From JAAYCI01 sp031551695 (lineage in GTDB: Bacteria; Bacillota; Clostridia; Oscillospirales; Ruminococcaceae), in NCBI GenBank assembly GCA_031551695.1, contig JAVBNG010000025.1, positions 1-46,924 of the forward strand: DNA of 46,924 nt, written 5' to 3'. The notes beneath the pieces are model-generated. The model saw nothing but the letters and a program-made list of their open reading frames with translations, had not been told where the DNA came from and did not search any database. Of the stretch, positions 23,585-31,179 are shown in pieces; the first letter of the stretch is position 1; each line of letters opens with the position of its first letter. Made by a program: the position numbers and the translations under genes.

Positions 23585-24514
23585 TCACTCCCATACAAGC
23601 AACCGGTAGCCTACACCATTGCGGAATGTAATTTCGCACGTACCGGCATTTTGCCCGTCCAGTTTATGCCGCAGGCTGCTGATATGGTTGCGCACGGCTT
23701 TTGTGTCGCCGTGTGCGCTCATGCCCCACACGGCTTCATAAATTTCATCCGCGGTCATCCCGCGCTCTTCGTTTTGCACAAGCAAAAGTAAAATGGCAAA
23801 CTCTTTTTGTGTCAGCTGAATATCACTTTCGCCCACACAGGCTCGGCTTTTCGCAATTTCAAGCACCAGCGGCCCGCGTGAAACACGGTATTGCTCAAGC
23901 TCTCGGTTTTGCGCGGCAAGCTTTTCCGTCTGTGCCATAATTACAGCCTGGCGGTTGTTGTACATACGCATGTAAAGGATAACGGCCCCACCCAGCAGCG
24001 CGCCCGGAATTATCATGCCTACAATCACGTCTGCCATATATTCCGCTTCCGTTTCGAACATGGCCACCATCTGCGGATGGAAATACGCCAACAGGCAGGA
24101 GCCGATGTATGCCGCCAGTTCCATGGCAATAGCACCTACGCGTGTCCATCCCTGCAGCATTAGAAGAGTGAAAATGAGGGCCATAACAAAAAAACCGGGC
24201 ATGCCGCTGCGGTATCCGCCGGCGGTAAAAAACATCAGCGGAAACGCAACCAGAAACACGATGATGGTAACGAGCAGGTAGCAAAACGGATATTTTCCCG
24301 TACGCCTGGCAAACCGAAGCAGCAATATCGCGAACACAGACACCAAGAGATTGATGCCCACGTTCCATGCCCCGGCATTTGTCAACAGGCTGGAAACGGC
24401 CACCAGCAGGCCTGCGGCAATGCCGGCGCAGCCGAGCAAATGGAATACCTGTGCCTGCAGGCTAAGCTGCGGGCCAAAATAATCATTTCGTATCCGGCCT
24501 ATTATTTGTCGCAT
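23585..24514 (-). CDS. Membrane-anchored winged-helix regulator, 309 aa
   Basis: The N-terminal 190 residues hold about six hydrophobic segments (for example AGIAAGLLVAVSSLL, VGINLLVSVFAILLL, CYLLVTIIVFLVAFPLMFF, LLGGAVILYM). A short coiled stretch (QTEKLAAQNRELEQY) follows. The C-terminus (about 215-309) is an OmpR/PhoB-type winged-helix domain: LTQKEFAILLLLVQNEERG, DEIYEAVWGM, VRNHISSLRHKL and RNGVGYRLL. It is a one-component regulator with its DNA-binding end after the membrane part, the reverse of ToxR/CadC. The membrane part resembles sensor regions of Clostridia histidine kinases. The target is unknown; the lipoprotein gene beside it is a candidate. The AGGCG site before the ATG is weak. 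Confidence 0.8.
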   Translation of the reverse strand: MRQIIGRIRNDYFGPQLSLQAQVFHLLGCAGIAAGLLVAVSSLLTNAGAWNVGINLLVSVFAILLLRFARRTGKYPFCYLLVTIIVFLVAFPLMFFTAGGYRSGMPGFFVMALIFTLLMLQGWTRVGAIAMELAAYIGSCLLAYFHPQMVAMFETEAEYMADVIVGMIIPGALLGGAVILYMRMYNNRQAVIMAQTEKLAAQNRELEQYRVSRGPLVLEIAKSRACVGESDIQLTQKEFAILLLLVQNEERGMTADEIYEAVWGMSAHGDTKAVRNHISSLRHKLDGQNAGTCEITFRNGVGYRLLVWE

Positions 24515-25096
24515 ATTTCGCCTGTGATTCTTTCATTAAAATAGGCAGCCGTAAATGCAGGCAATGAGCCAGGTGCAATTGATGACATGATTCGATAAGC
24601 ATGGTGCGGATATCTTACGTCATCTATGCAAAATAAAGCGAATGAACGATGCCATTTAGGTGTTAACCAACAATATTAGCCTGTTCGAACCACAAGATTA
24701 CCCCCCAAAATCGCCACTTTTGGGAAGATGCCGCAAGCGACATCCGCTTGCGATTTTTTTATTTTATCACATCATACCTGGGGGGGCAAATGGAAAACAT
24801 ATTTTACCCAGCCGCCTTTTCTGCCGAATGGCGAAATTGCCCGCGCGTGTTGTCCGGGCGGCACACATGGTAATTGCCCCGCTTGTGGACACCCTACACG
24901 CTACCCGGCGCATATATCACGTAAAAATGATGTTTTTCCGGAACCCGATCATTTTTTTTTACTCGCCATCGTCATATCTATTGTGTCTTAAAAAGACTCT
25001 ATGCTATGATTTTGTTAGATACATCTGAATTATGATGCTTTCTTATCCGCAGCAATTTAATGTCCCATACCGACTAAACACTCTGGAGGAACGTTG
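24515..25096. other. 582-base gap between divergent regulators
   Basis: No credible gene is seen. The stretch holds a pair of hairpins with a T-tract (24700-24762) and, near 24981-25010, a moderate promoter for the LuxR-type gene (TTGTGT-18-TATGAT). Nothing else stands out. Confidence 0.55.
24700..24762 (+). terminator. Two tandem hairpins with a T-tract and no upstream gene
   Basis: CCCAAAA/TTTTGGG (24704-24724) is followed by CGCAAGCG/CGCTTGCG (24732-24752) and then ATTTTTTTATTTT. It is a plus-strand terminator in a region with no plus-strand gene before it, so it could end a small RNA. Confidence 0.55.
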
Positions 25097-27610
25097 ATGC
25101 CACGGACGAAAAAAGAAAAGTTGTATTTTTCACAGCGCCTGATGGAGGCGCTCTCGGGGATTCCGCACCACTATCTTACGGCAGTGTGCGCGCCTTCCGG
25201 CGCGGGTAAATCTACCGCCGTGCGGAAATTCCTCTCCCTGCCTGAGATGCAGCCGATGCGCGTGCTTTGGTACACCTGCTTTGGCGAGGCGCCCGACAAA
25301 GGGTGGGGCCGGATGTGCGACCTGTTTGCGGAATTGGATAAAAAGACTGCCACACGCATGAAATCGCTTGGATTCCCAACACGGCAAACGCTCTCGCTTC
25401 TTGCCGATATTCTCCAACGGGTCCACTGTCAACAGGAAACAGTGCTGGTGATTGACAATGCCCATCTGTTCAACAGCGATATCCCTTACGAGCTCATCTG
25501 CGCGCTGGCCTTGCACCGCAACGAAAAGCTGCACATTGTCCTCATCACGCAAAACCCCCTTGATGCGCCGTCAACGGTCATCAGCGCACCGGGGGTTCTG
25601 TTTATAGGAACCGCGCCGTTCTTTTTCACCGAATCAGAAATTGCAGCATATTTCAAGTTGAACGGTATCGCACTCAGCTGGGCGGATGTCCAGCAGGTGA
25701 TGGAAAACACTCTTGGCTGGGTGGCCGCCCTTCGCCTGCAAATGGCCGGCTACCAGCAAACCGGTATGATCCAAAGAGAAATCGGCATTGAGCAGCTGGT
25801 GGATATGGTGGTTTGGCGCCCCCTTACCAAGGAAGAACGGCAATTTCTTATCGCATTCTCGCAAGTGGAAAATGCCACTCCAAAGCAGATATGTATTTTG
25901 CTGGATTGTGACGAGCTTCCGGCCAATGCCAAAAAGCTGCTGGAGCGTGACACGTTTATTTATTACGACCTATCTAACAACCGTTACATCATGCACCAAA
26001 TATTGCGTGACTTTGCACAGAAGCGGTTTGACGAATTACCGGAAAGCGAGCGAAAGTTGCTGGACACCCGTGCAGGACGGGCTTGCTTAGATGCCGGCGC
26101 GTATTTCCCTGCACTTCAATACATGCTGAAGGCCGGGAATTATGAGGAACTGTTGAGGGGGAGCCTCAAAAATAACGAAATGGCAGACTACACGACCGGT
26201 GAGGTGGTTTCCTGTCTGGCGGCTGTCCTGGAACAATGTCCGGGCGAACTGCTGGAACGCAATCCCGGATTGCTGATTCACATGGCTCTGGAATTTATGG
26301 TGCGCGGGGAACACGCGCTGTATCTGGAAACCTGCGCAATCATCGACAGGGCACTGAAGCACGATTGGCCTGCTGATGAAAAAAAACAGCGGATGTACAG
26401 GGGCGCATACATTTATATACGGTCATTCGATTCGTTCAACCATATTGCAGAAATGAACGCCGCGTACCGGGAAGCCCTGGCAGTGCTTGACGGGCCAATG
26501 GAGGGCATCGACGCTTCCCGTCACTGGTCGTTCGGTGTACCGTCTATCCTGGCCCTTTACTGGGGAGAGGACAGCTCCCTTCCTTCGCAGCTTGAACTGA
26601 TGGCCCGGTTCATGCCGGACTATACCACACTCACCGGCGGCCACGGGCTGGGCGCGGCGGAGCTGATGCAGGCGGAAGCGGACTTGAATGCGGGCAACCT
26701 GGACCGGGCGGAAACGCTTTGCAACAAGGCTTTGTTCCTGGATGGAAGCCGGACAGGAAACAGTAGAAGCGGCGTTTGCTTCGGCATCCAACTCACGCTT
26801 GGCCGCATTGCTGTCCTGCGCGGAAACACCAAGGCATACCTGGCCGCCAGGGAACAGATTTACCACCATGCGTTGGAAGGAACAGGGAAAGCACGCCTGA
26901 TGATGGCCAGCCAATGCACCGCCTATCTTGACCTGGAACTGGGCTGCCCGGACGAAATCCCCGATTGGCTGATGGATGAGGCCGATATCCGTGGCTATAT
27001 GTACACACACAGCATTTGCTATGGTATGATGCTATACGGAAAATACCTGCTGCAAAAACGAGAATATAATAAGTTGGGCGGGTTTTCCGAACCACTGCTG
27101 GAAACGGCAAAACAGCAGTGCTCGAAGCTGCTGTCAATTTATTACCTTATATTCCTCGCTTGCGCCAGCCAAGCAACCGGCGGGTGGGCGGCGGCGGCCG
27201 GCTATTTACGGCAGGCGTTGGAAATTGCCATTCCAGACAACATATTCCTTCCGTTCGCAGAGCATATAGATTCCCTTGGCGCACTGCTGAACCAGATGCA
27301 GCCGGACGCCAGCCATGTGCAGGGGCTTGCGCAGGTAATTGACCTCGCTGCAAATTACCGCACGGGGGCGGCAAAAATCAATAAAGTGCTGCTGGCGGCA
27401 AAAGCCGGGTTAACGAAGCGGGAACATGAGATTGCCGTCCTTGTAAAAAGCGGGCTTTCAAACAAAGAAATTGCAGAAGAACTGTCCATCAGCCCGGAAA
27501 CGGTAAAAGCAACCATAAAGAACGTGTTTGCGAAGTATGGCGTGCATTCCCGGTGGGAGTTGCGCCGTCTGGCGAAGGAAGGCTTGGATTTAATCACCCA
27601 AAATGGGTAA
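25097..27610 (+). CDS. MalT/LuxR-type ATPase regulator, 837 aa
   Basis: This is a large STAND-type transcription activator. The Walker A motif CAPSGAGKST lies at residues 31-40 and Walker B (TVLVIDNAHLF) near 115. A winged-helix-like region and a long series of helical repeats fill the middle (about 280-760), the MalT-type sensor. The C-terminal LuxR helix-turn-helix is clear: GLTKREHEIAVLVKSGLS then KEIAEELSISPETVKATIKN. Such proteins bind an inducer and ATP, oligomerise, and activate promoters that often lack a good -35. ATG 25097 (or TTG 25094) follows GGAGGA. It sits directly upstream of the hdeD-to-sulfatase cluster, which is its likely target. Confidence 0.9.
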   Translation: MPRTKKEKLYFSQRLMEALSGIPHHYLTAVCAPSGAGKSTAVRKFLSLPEMQPMRVLWYTCFGEAPDKGWGRMCDLFAELDKKTATRMKSLGFPTRQTLSLLADILQRVHCQQETVLVIDNAHLFNSDIPYELICALALHRNEKLHIVLITQNPLDAPSTVISAPGVLFIGTAPFFFTESEIAAYFKLNGIALSWADVQQVMENTLGWVAALRLQMAGYQQTGMIQREIGIEQLVDMVVWRPLTKEERQFLIAFSQVENATPKQICILLDCDELPANAKKLLERDTFIYYDLSNNRYIMHQILRDFAQKRFDELPESERKLLDTRAGRACLDAGAYFPALQYMLKAGNYEELLRGSLKNNEMADYTTGEVVSCLAAVLEQCPGELLERNPGLLIHMALEFMVRGEHALYLETCAIIDRALKHDWPADEKKQRMYRGAYIYIRSFDSFNHIAEMNAAYREALAVLDGPMEGIDASRHWSFGVPSILALYWGEDSSLPSQLELMARFMPDYTTLTGGHGLGAAELMQAEADLNAGNLDRAETLCNKALFLDGSRTGNSRSGVCFGIQLTLGRIAVLRGNTKAYLAAREQIYHHALEGTGKARLMMASQCTAYLDLELGCPDEIPDWLMDEADIRGYMYTHSICYGMMLYGKYLLQKREYNKLGGFSEPLLETAKQQCSKLLSIYYLIFLACASQATGGWAAAAGYLRQALEIAIPDNIFLPFAEHIDSLGALLNQMQPDASHVQGLAQVIDLAANYRTGAAKINKVLLAAKAGLTKREHEIAVLVKSGLSNKEIAEELSISPETVKATIKNVFAKYGVHSRWELRRLAKEGLDLITQNG

Positions 27611-27634
27611 TATCATCTTCAAATAATTCTTTTT

Positions 27635-27677
27635 ATAATGTTCCCATGGGTTAAACCCTATGGGACATTATTTTTTG
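27635..27677 (+). promoter_or_regulatory. Inverted repeat between the LuxR-type gene and the hdeD-like gene
   Basis: ATAATGT and ACATTAT with CCCAT and ATGGG form a long hairpin, followed by TTTTTTGGG. A perfect TATAAT (27634-27639) overlaps its left arm. It may be the terminator of the regulator gene, or the promoter and operator of the next operon. The T-tract abuts the next gene's ribosome site. Confidence 0.65.
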
Positions 27678-27691
27678 GGAGGAATTGATTT

Positions 27692-28231
27692 ATGAAATTG
27701 AGTACAGCTACCCGCGTTATTTTGCTGATTTTTGGCATCCTGCTCATCTTGTTGAGCATCGCCCTGTTTGCCATGCCGGGCATGAACACGGTCGTCCTTG
27801 GATACATCGCTTGTATCCTGATGCTGGTCTACGGCATCGCGCAAATCGTCTTCTACTGCATCAACCACAAAACCCAGGCAGTTTCCGGTTGGGTGCTGGC
27901 CGACGGTATCCTGACAGGCATCCTGGGCCTGCTGCTGCTGTTCATGCCCGGCGTTCAAATCCTCACCATGTCCTTCCTGTTCGCAATGTGGGTATTGTTC
28001 GGCGGCATCACTCGCCTGGCAGGGTCGTTTGCTGTCAAAGACGCCGGTTCTTCAGACTGGGGTTGGATTTTGGCAGCGGGCATCATCGGCACATTGCTCG
28101 GTATCTGGCTGATGTTTGACCCGATGCTTTCCCTCATGACCATCGGCATCCTGGTGCCCCTCGCGTTCCTGTTCCAAGGAATTTCGGCCATCGCCACCTT
28201 CTTTTCCACCAAAAGCCTGAAGGCTGAATAA
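27692..28231 (+). CDS. HdeD-like (DUF308) membrane protein, 179 aa
   Basis: Six hydrophobic segments arranged as three pairs fill the protein, beginning RVILLIFGILLILLSIALF and ending LAFLFQGISAIATFF. The repeat pattern G(I/L)L.I..G...L..P matches HdeD/DUF308 proteins. In enterobacteria HdeD supports acid resistance; in Firmicutes the role is unknown. It is the first gene of the cluster after the LuxR-type regulator, with GGGAGGAATTGATTT before ATG. Next gene starts 13 bases after its stop. Confidence 0.85.
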   Translation: MKLSTATRVILLIFGILLILLSIALFAMPGMNTVVLGYIACILMLVYGIAQIVFYCINHKTQAVSGWVLADGILTGILGLLLLFMPGVQILTMSFLFAMWVLFGGITRLAGSFAVKDAGSSDWGWILAAGIIGTLLGIWLMFDPMLSLMTIGILVPLAFLFQGISAIATFFSTKSLKAE

Positions 28232-28244
28232 ACAGGAGGGGCAA

Positions 28245-28901
28245 ATGAACCAAGTATTCGCTGAAATCCTGTCCCCCGCCATCGGCGTCCTGATCAGCCC
28301 GTTCCCCATCGTCGGCCTCATCCTCATCCTGCTCAGCAAGCGGGCGCGCTCTAACAGCGTGTTCTATATGCTGGGCTGGATGGTTGGCAGCGCCGCTATG
28401 TTCCTGATTGGCCTTTTCTTCATGGACGTCGGCGCACAGCAGGGTGAGCCCGGCCTGGTGTCAAAAATTGTTTCATTGGTACTGGGTGCGCTGCTTATTG
28501 TGTTTGCTGTGCGTGAGTTCTTAAAGCGCCCCAAAAAAGGGGAGACCCCAAAGACACCCAAATGGTTTGAGAAAATGTCGCAAATCAAAATTTGGGGCGC
28601 GGCCGGGTTTGGCTTCTTCCTTTCGGCGCTCAACATCAAAAACGCCCTGCTGTCCCTGGGCGCGGGCGCCGCCGTGGGCGCGCTTGGCCTGACGTGGGCA
28701 CAGCAGGCCGGCAGCACGGTCATTTACGTGCTGCTGGCAAGCGCGGTCATCATCGTGCTTACGGTTGCGTTCCTCATTTTGGGCGACCGGATAGACGAAA
28801 TGCTGGAAAACGTGAGTGATTGGCTGATTGACAATAACTCGGTCATTATGAGCGTGCTGATGCTGTTGCTGGGCGTGAACCTGCTTGTCAAAGCATTTTA
28901 A
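28245..28901 (+). CDS. GAP-family (Sap-like) membrane protein, 218 aa
   Basis: About six hydrophobic segments (SPAIGVLISPFPIVGLILILL; MLGWMVGSAAMFLIGLFF; VIIVLTVAFLILG and others) with LKRPKKGETPKTPKWFEKM in a central loop. The pattern is that of GAP-family proteins, whose mycobacterial relative Gap/Sap helps lipid or glycolipid export to the surface. Function here is an inference. It follows the HdeD-like gene with AGGAGGGG before ATG, and precedes the SulP gene by 23 bases. Confidence 0.8.
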   Translation: MNQVFAEILSPAIGVLISPFPIVGLILILLSKRARSNSVFYMLGWMVGSAAMFLIGLFFMDVGAQQGEPGLVSKIVSLVLGALLIVFAVREFLKRPKKGETPKTPKWFEKMSQIKIWGAAGFGFFLSALNIKNALLSLGAGAAVGALGLTWAQQAGSTVIYVLLASAVIIVLTVAFLILGDRIDEMLENVSDWLIDNNSVIMSVLMLLLGVNLLVKAF

Positions 28902-28924
28902 ACCATTGAGAGGGTGAAGCGGCA

Positions 28925-30586
28925 ATGTTCAAATATGTCCTGACATCGCTCAAAGGTTACAAGCTGTCTTTTTTGAAGTCCGATATCATCGCCGGCGTTG
29001 TGGTGGCGGCACTCAGCATCCCGGTTGCCATGGGCTATGCCGGGGTGGCTGGCCTGCCGCCCGTTTACGGGCTGTACGCATCCATGCTGCCGGTGCTGGG
29101 GTATATCCTGTTTGCCTCTTCGCCGCAGCTCATTTTCGGCACCGACGCCTCGGCCTGCGCCATCACCGGGTCGGTCATCGCCGGGATGGGCATCATGGCC
29201 GGCTCGGATGACGCGGTCAGTGCGGCGGCGCTGCTCTCGTTCTTCACCGCGCTGTTCCTGCTCCTTTTTGCCATCCTCCGCCTCGGGCGCTTTGCAGATT
29301 ACATCTCCATGCCGGTAATGAGCGGCTTTATGTCCGGCACGGCGCTGTCCATCATGTTGAGCCAAGTACCCAAAATCTTTGGCATCCCAAGCGGAGGCAA
29401 TAATTTTTTCGACAGTATCGTAGCGATTGTCACCGGCATCGGCAAGACAAACCTGATTTCTCTTGCCATCGGGGCCGTTACCGTGGCCCTGGTGCTGGTG
29501 GGCAGGAAGTTTTTGCCCAAGCTGCCCATGGGGCTGATTGTCATGGTGCTGGGTACCGCGCTTTGCGCCCTGTTGCGCTTGGATGAGCAGGGCGTTGTGG
29601 TGGTCGGTGATATTCCGCGCGGCCTGCCGCCGATCTCACTGCCGGACTTTTTCGGCCCCACCGGCATCAGTGCCGCCATCGGGTCCGGTCTGCTCATTGC
29701 CGTGGTGATCTTCGCGGATTCCCTGATGAGCTCCCGCAGCTTCGCAACACGCAACCACTACAAGCTGGACAACAACCGCGAAATTTTTGCCTTCGGCGTG
29801 TCCAACCTGATCGCTTCATTGTCCAACTGCTCACCCACTTCAGCCAGTGTATCCCGCACTGCTGCCTCGGAACAGTTCAAGGGTAAAACCCAGATGGTGT
29901 CGGTTGTCTCGGTCGTGGTGATTGGCTTGGTGGTGATGTTTTTCAGCGGTTTGCTCTACTATATGCCACAGCCGGTGCTGGGTGGCATTGTGTTCGCGGC
30001 GCTTCTCCCCGTGGTGGACATCCTTGTCATCCGCAGCCTTTGGAGGCAAACCCGTAACGAAGCTTTCATCTGGCTGATTTCCGCCGCCGGGGTGCTGGTG
30101 GTGGGCGTGTTGTTCGGTGTGTTCATTGGCGTCATTCTCTCATTCTTCGACGTCATTCTGCGCATCACAAACCCACCGCAGGCATACCTTGGCAAAATTG
30201 AGGGGCGCAGCGGCTATTTTGACCAGAAAAACCATAAGCAGGCCAAAGCCATCCCCGACGTTGTGATTTACCGTTTTTCGGCGCGGCTGTTCTTCGCCAA
30301 TGTGGCCATATTCAAAACAGGTGTAAAAAAAGCTGTCGAGGTCAACCAGCCGCAAGCCGTTATCATCGACGCGTCGGGCATCAACAGCATTGACGCCACG
30401 GCGGCGGAGGAAATATCCGCCCTGTTGGAATGGCTGGACGGCCAGGAAGTTGCCTGCTATTTCGCAGGACAGATCGATGCGTTGAATGATCAGTTCGAAG
30501 ATTTTGGGCTGGGAAGCCTCAGGGAGGACGGGCGCATCCAGAAAACAGTGGACGACGCGCTGGAAGCCTGCGCCGCAGTGGAATAG
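28925..30586 (+). CDS. SulP-family anion transporter with STAS domain, 553 aa
   Basis: An integral membrane protein with about 11-14 segments over residues 1-420. Near the N-terminus is SIPVAMGYAGVAGLPPVYGLY, the conserved SulP signature, and later TSASVSRTAASEQFKGKTQ. The C-terminal STAS domain (about 440-550) contains IYRFSARLFFANVAIF and AVIIDASGINSIDATAAEE. SulP proteins carry sulfate, bicarbonate or other anions. The nearby sulfatase gene makes sulfate a reasonable choice, but it is not shown. The gene has a GAGAGGGTG site and is the third of the cluster. Confidence 0.92.
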   Translation: MFKYVLTSLKGYKLSFLKSDIIAGVVVAALSIPVAMGYAGVAGLPPVYGLYASMLPVLGYILFASSPQLIFGTDASACAITGSVIAGMGIMAGSDDAVSAAALLSFFTALFLLLFAILRLGRFADYISMPVMSGFMSGTALSIMLSQVPKIFGIPSGGNNFFDSIVAIVTGIGKTNLISLAIGAVTVALVLVGRKFLPKLPMGLIVMVLGTALCALLRLDEQGVVVVGDIPRGLPPISLPDFFGPTGISAAIGSGLLIAVVIFADSLMSSRSFATRNHYKLDNNREIFAFGVSNLIASLSNCSPTSASVSRTAASEQFKGKTQMVSVVSVVVIGLVVMFFSGLLYYMPQPVLGGIVFAALLPVVDILVIRSLWRQTRNEAFIWLISAAGVLVVGVLFGVFIGVILSFFDVILRITNPPQAYLGKIEGRSGYFDQKNHKQAKAIPDVVIYRFSARLFFANVAIFKTGVKKAVEVNQPQAVIIDASGINSIDATAAEEISALLEWLDGQEVACYFAGQIDALNDQFEDFGLGSLREDGRIQKTVDDALEACAAVE

Positions 30587-30680
30587 CGGCTGCCGGCTTA
30601 CCTCGGATATCACCTTTTCGGGCGGAACAGTTCCGGTGCGCGGTTCAAACATAAAATTTGGAACCATGAAGGAGAAAGCT

Positions 30681-31136
30681 ATGAAAACAGCAAACTTTGT
30701 CGTTGTCACGTTTGACGAGGAGAAACAAGCCATCGAAGCTTCGCACAAGCTGCAAGACCTTGCGATACGCGGCGATGTTTCCATCGATTACAGCCTGATG
30801 CTGCGCAAAGGGCCAAGCGGCGAAATTGAAATGCTGAAAAAGACGGGAGACGGCGCGGACGATACGTGGAGCGGTCTGCTCATCGGCATGCTGGTCGGTG
30901 TTTTCCTGGGGCCGTTGGGGTTTTTGATCAGCACCCTGGCCGGCACCGCCATCGGCGCGGGCATCGATCACTCCGACGAGAAATTCAAGGACAATTTTGC
31001 CGATAAGGTCAAGGGCAAATTGAGCGCAGGCAAAATTGCGATTGTTGCCCAGTGCAACGAGAGCAGCCCCATCTTTGTCGATGAGGCAATGAAGGCGATG
31101 GGCGGCGAAGTGTTCCGCACCGTTGCGACAAAATAA
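30681..31136 (+). CDS. DUF1269 membrane-associated protein, 151 aa
   Basis: The protein begins with a beta strand region (NFVVVTFDEEKQAIEASHKL), has one strongly hydrophobic Gly-rich stretch (LLIGMLVGVFLGPLGFLIS then LAGTAIGAGIDH) and ends with another alpha/beta part (AIVAQCNESSPIFVDEAM). This is the DUF1269 pattern. Its role is unknown; such proteins are often induced by stress. The ATG at 30681 follows AAGGAG by six bases and is preferred over 30666. It lies between the transporter and the sulfatase. Confidence 0.82.
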   Translation: MKTANFVVVTFDEEKQAIEASHKLQDLAIRGDVSIDYSLMLRKGPSGEIEMLKKTGDGADDTWSGLLIGMLVGVFLGPLGFLISTLAGTAIGAGIDHSDEKFKDNFADKVKGKLSAGKIAIVAQCNESSPIFVDEAMKAMGGEVFRTVATK

Positions 31137-31179
31137 AGCCGTCCTGCGCTGTAAACGCAGCAAGGAAAGGAGTTCTGCC

